This document shows positions 63,980 through 64,000 of a DNA stretch of 64,000 bases, piece after piece. Below the pieces are notes generated by a model that searched no databases, was not told the origin of the DNA, and worked only from the letters and a program-made list of their open reading frames with translations. A program made the position numbers and the translations under genes. How positions within the stretch are numbered: the first letter of the stretch is position 1; the number at the start of each line of letters is the position of its first letter. Source of the stretch: Neurospora tetraspora (Eukaryota > Ascomycota > Sordariomycetes > Sordariales > Sordariaceae); assembly GCF_033439725.1 (NCBI RefSeq), contig NW_026944387.1, positions 4,464,001 to 4,528,000 on the forward strand, in the 5' to 3' direction.

Positions 63980-64000
63980 CTGAAGGTGTTAGCTGGTATA

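Overview
This is nuclear DNA of a filamentous ascomycete, most likely Sordariales and Neurospora-like. Three things point there: short introns with GTNNGT donors and CTAAC-like branch sites; two very AT-rich, mutation-ruined islands (about 6.2-8.2 kb and 25.4-27.5 kb) of the kind repeat-induced point mutation (RIP) leaves; and clear homologues of fungal complex I subunits. The species is inferred, not proven. All gene models were spliced by hand from donor and acceptor sites and reading phase.

Left part (1-24 kb). The first 2.8 kb hold no convincing gene. A cluster of three 2EXR-domain genes (2.8-5.4 kb) follows; one is short and one has its start out of frame. Then come a tRNA-Trp gene, a RIP-degraded element with terminal inverted repeats (TIRs), an intracellular V8/trypsin-like serine protease with a long duplicated C-terminal region (9.6-12.0 kb), a Nudix hydrolase of the thiamine pyrophosphokinase-related type (12.6-13.9 kb), a small Cys-rich gene split over two frames (14.8-15.1 kb), a charged nuclear-type protein (16.2-17.4 kb), and a 1332-residue MHYT-domain membrane protein with a run of exactly 80 CAA-encoded glutamines (19.2-23.4 kb).

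Middle part (24-45 kb). This is accessory DNA: a 278-bp Tourist/Harbinger-like MITE, a 2.4-kb TIR element with AT-rich interior, long gene-poor stretches, a 135-bp inverted repeat pair, and a palindromic repeat cluster at 33.4-34.4 kb. Two genes here may work together: an FSH-type serine hydrolase (30.8-32.4 kb) and, divergent from it, a 2345-residue reducing polyketide synthase (PKS) without a release domain (36.6-43.9 kb). The dehydratase catalytic His of the PKS is replaced by Tyr and its enoylreductase lacks the usual nucleotide-binding glycines, so its product may be less reduced than the domain order suggests.

Right part (45-64 kb). Mostly core genes: a 703-residue conserved-type protein of unknown role, an intron-containing tRNA-Ser(UGA), two complex I genes side by side (the TYKY/NDUFS8 iron-sulphur subunit and the mitochondrial acyl carrier protein), and a two-finger CCCH zinc-finger protein. 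A 6-kb gene-poor stretch follows, with a tRNA-like polymerase III unit. The window ends in a partial cytochrome P450 whose haem domain resembles the self-sufficient CYP505/CYP102 type but which has no reductase after it.
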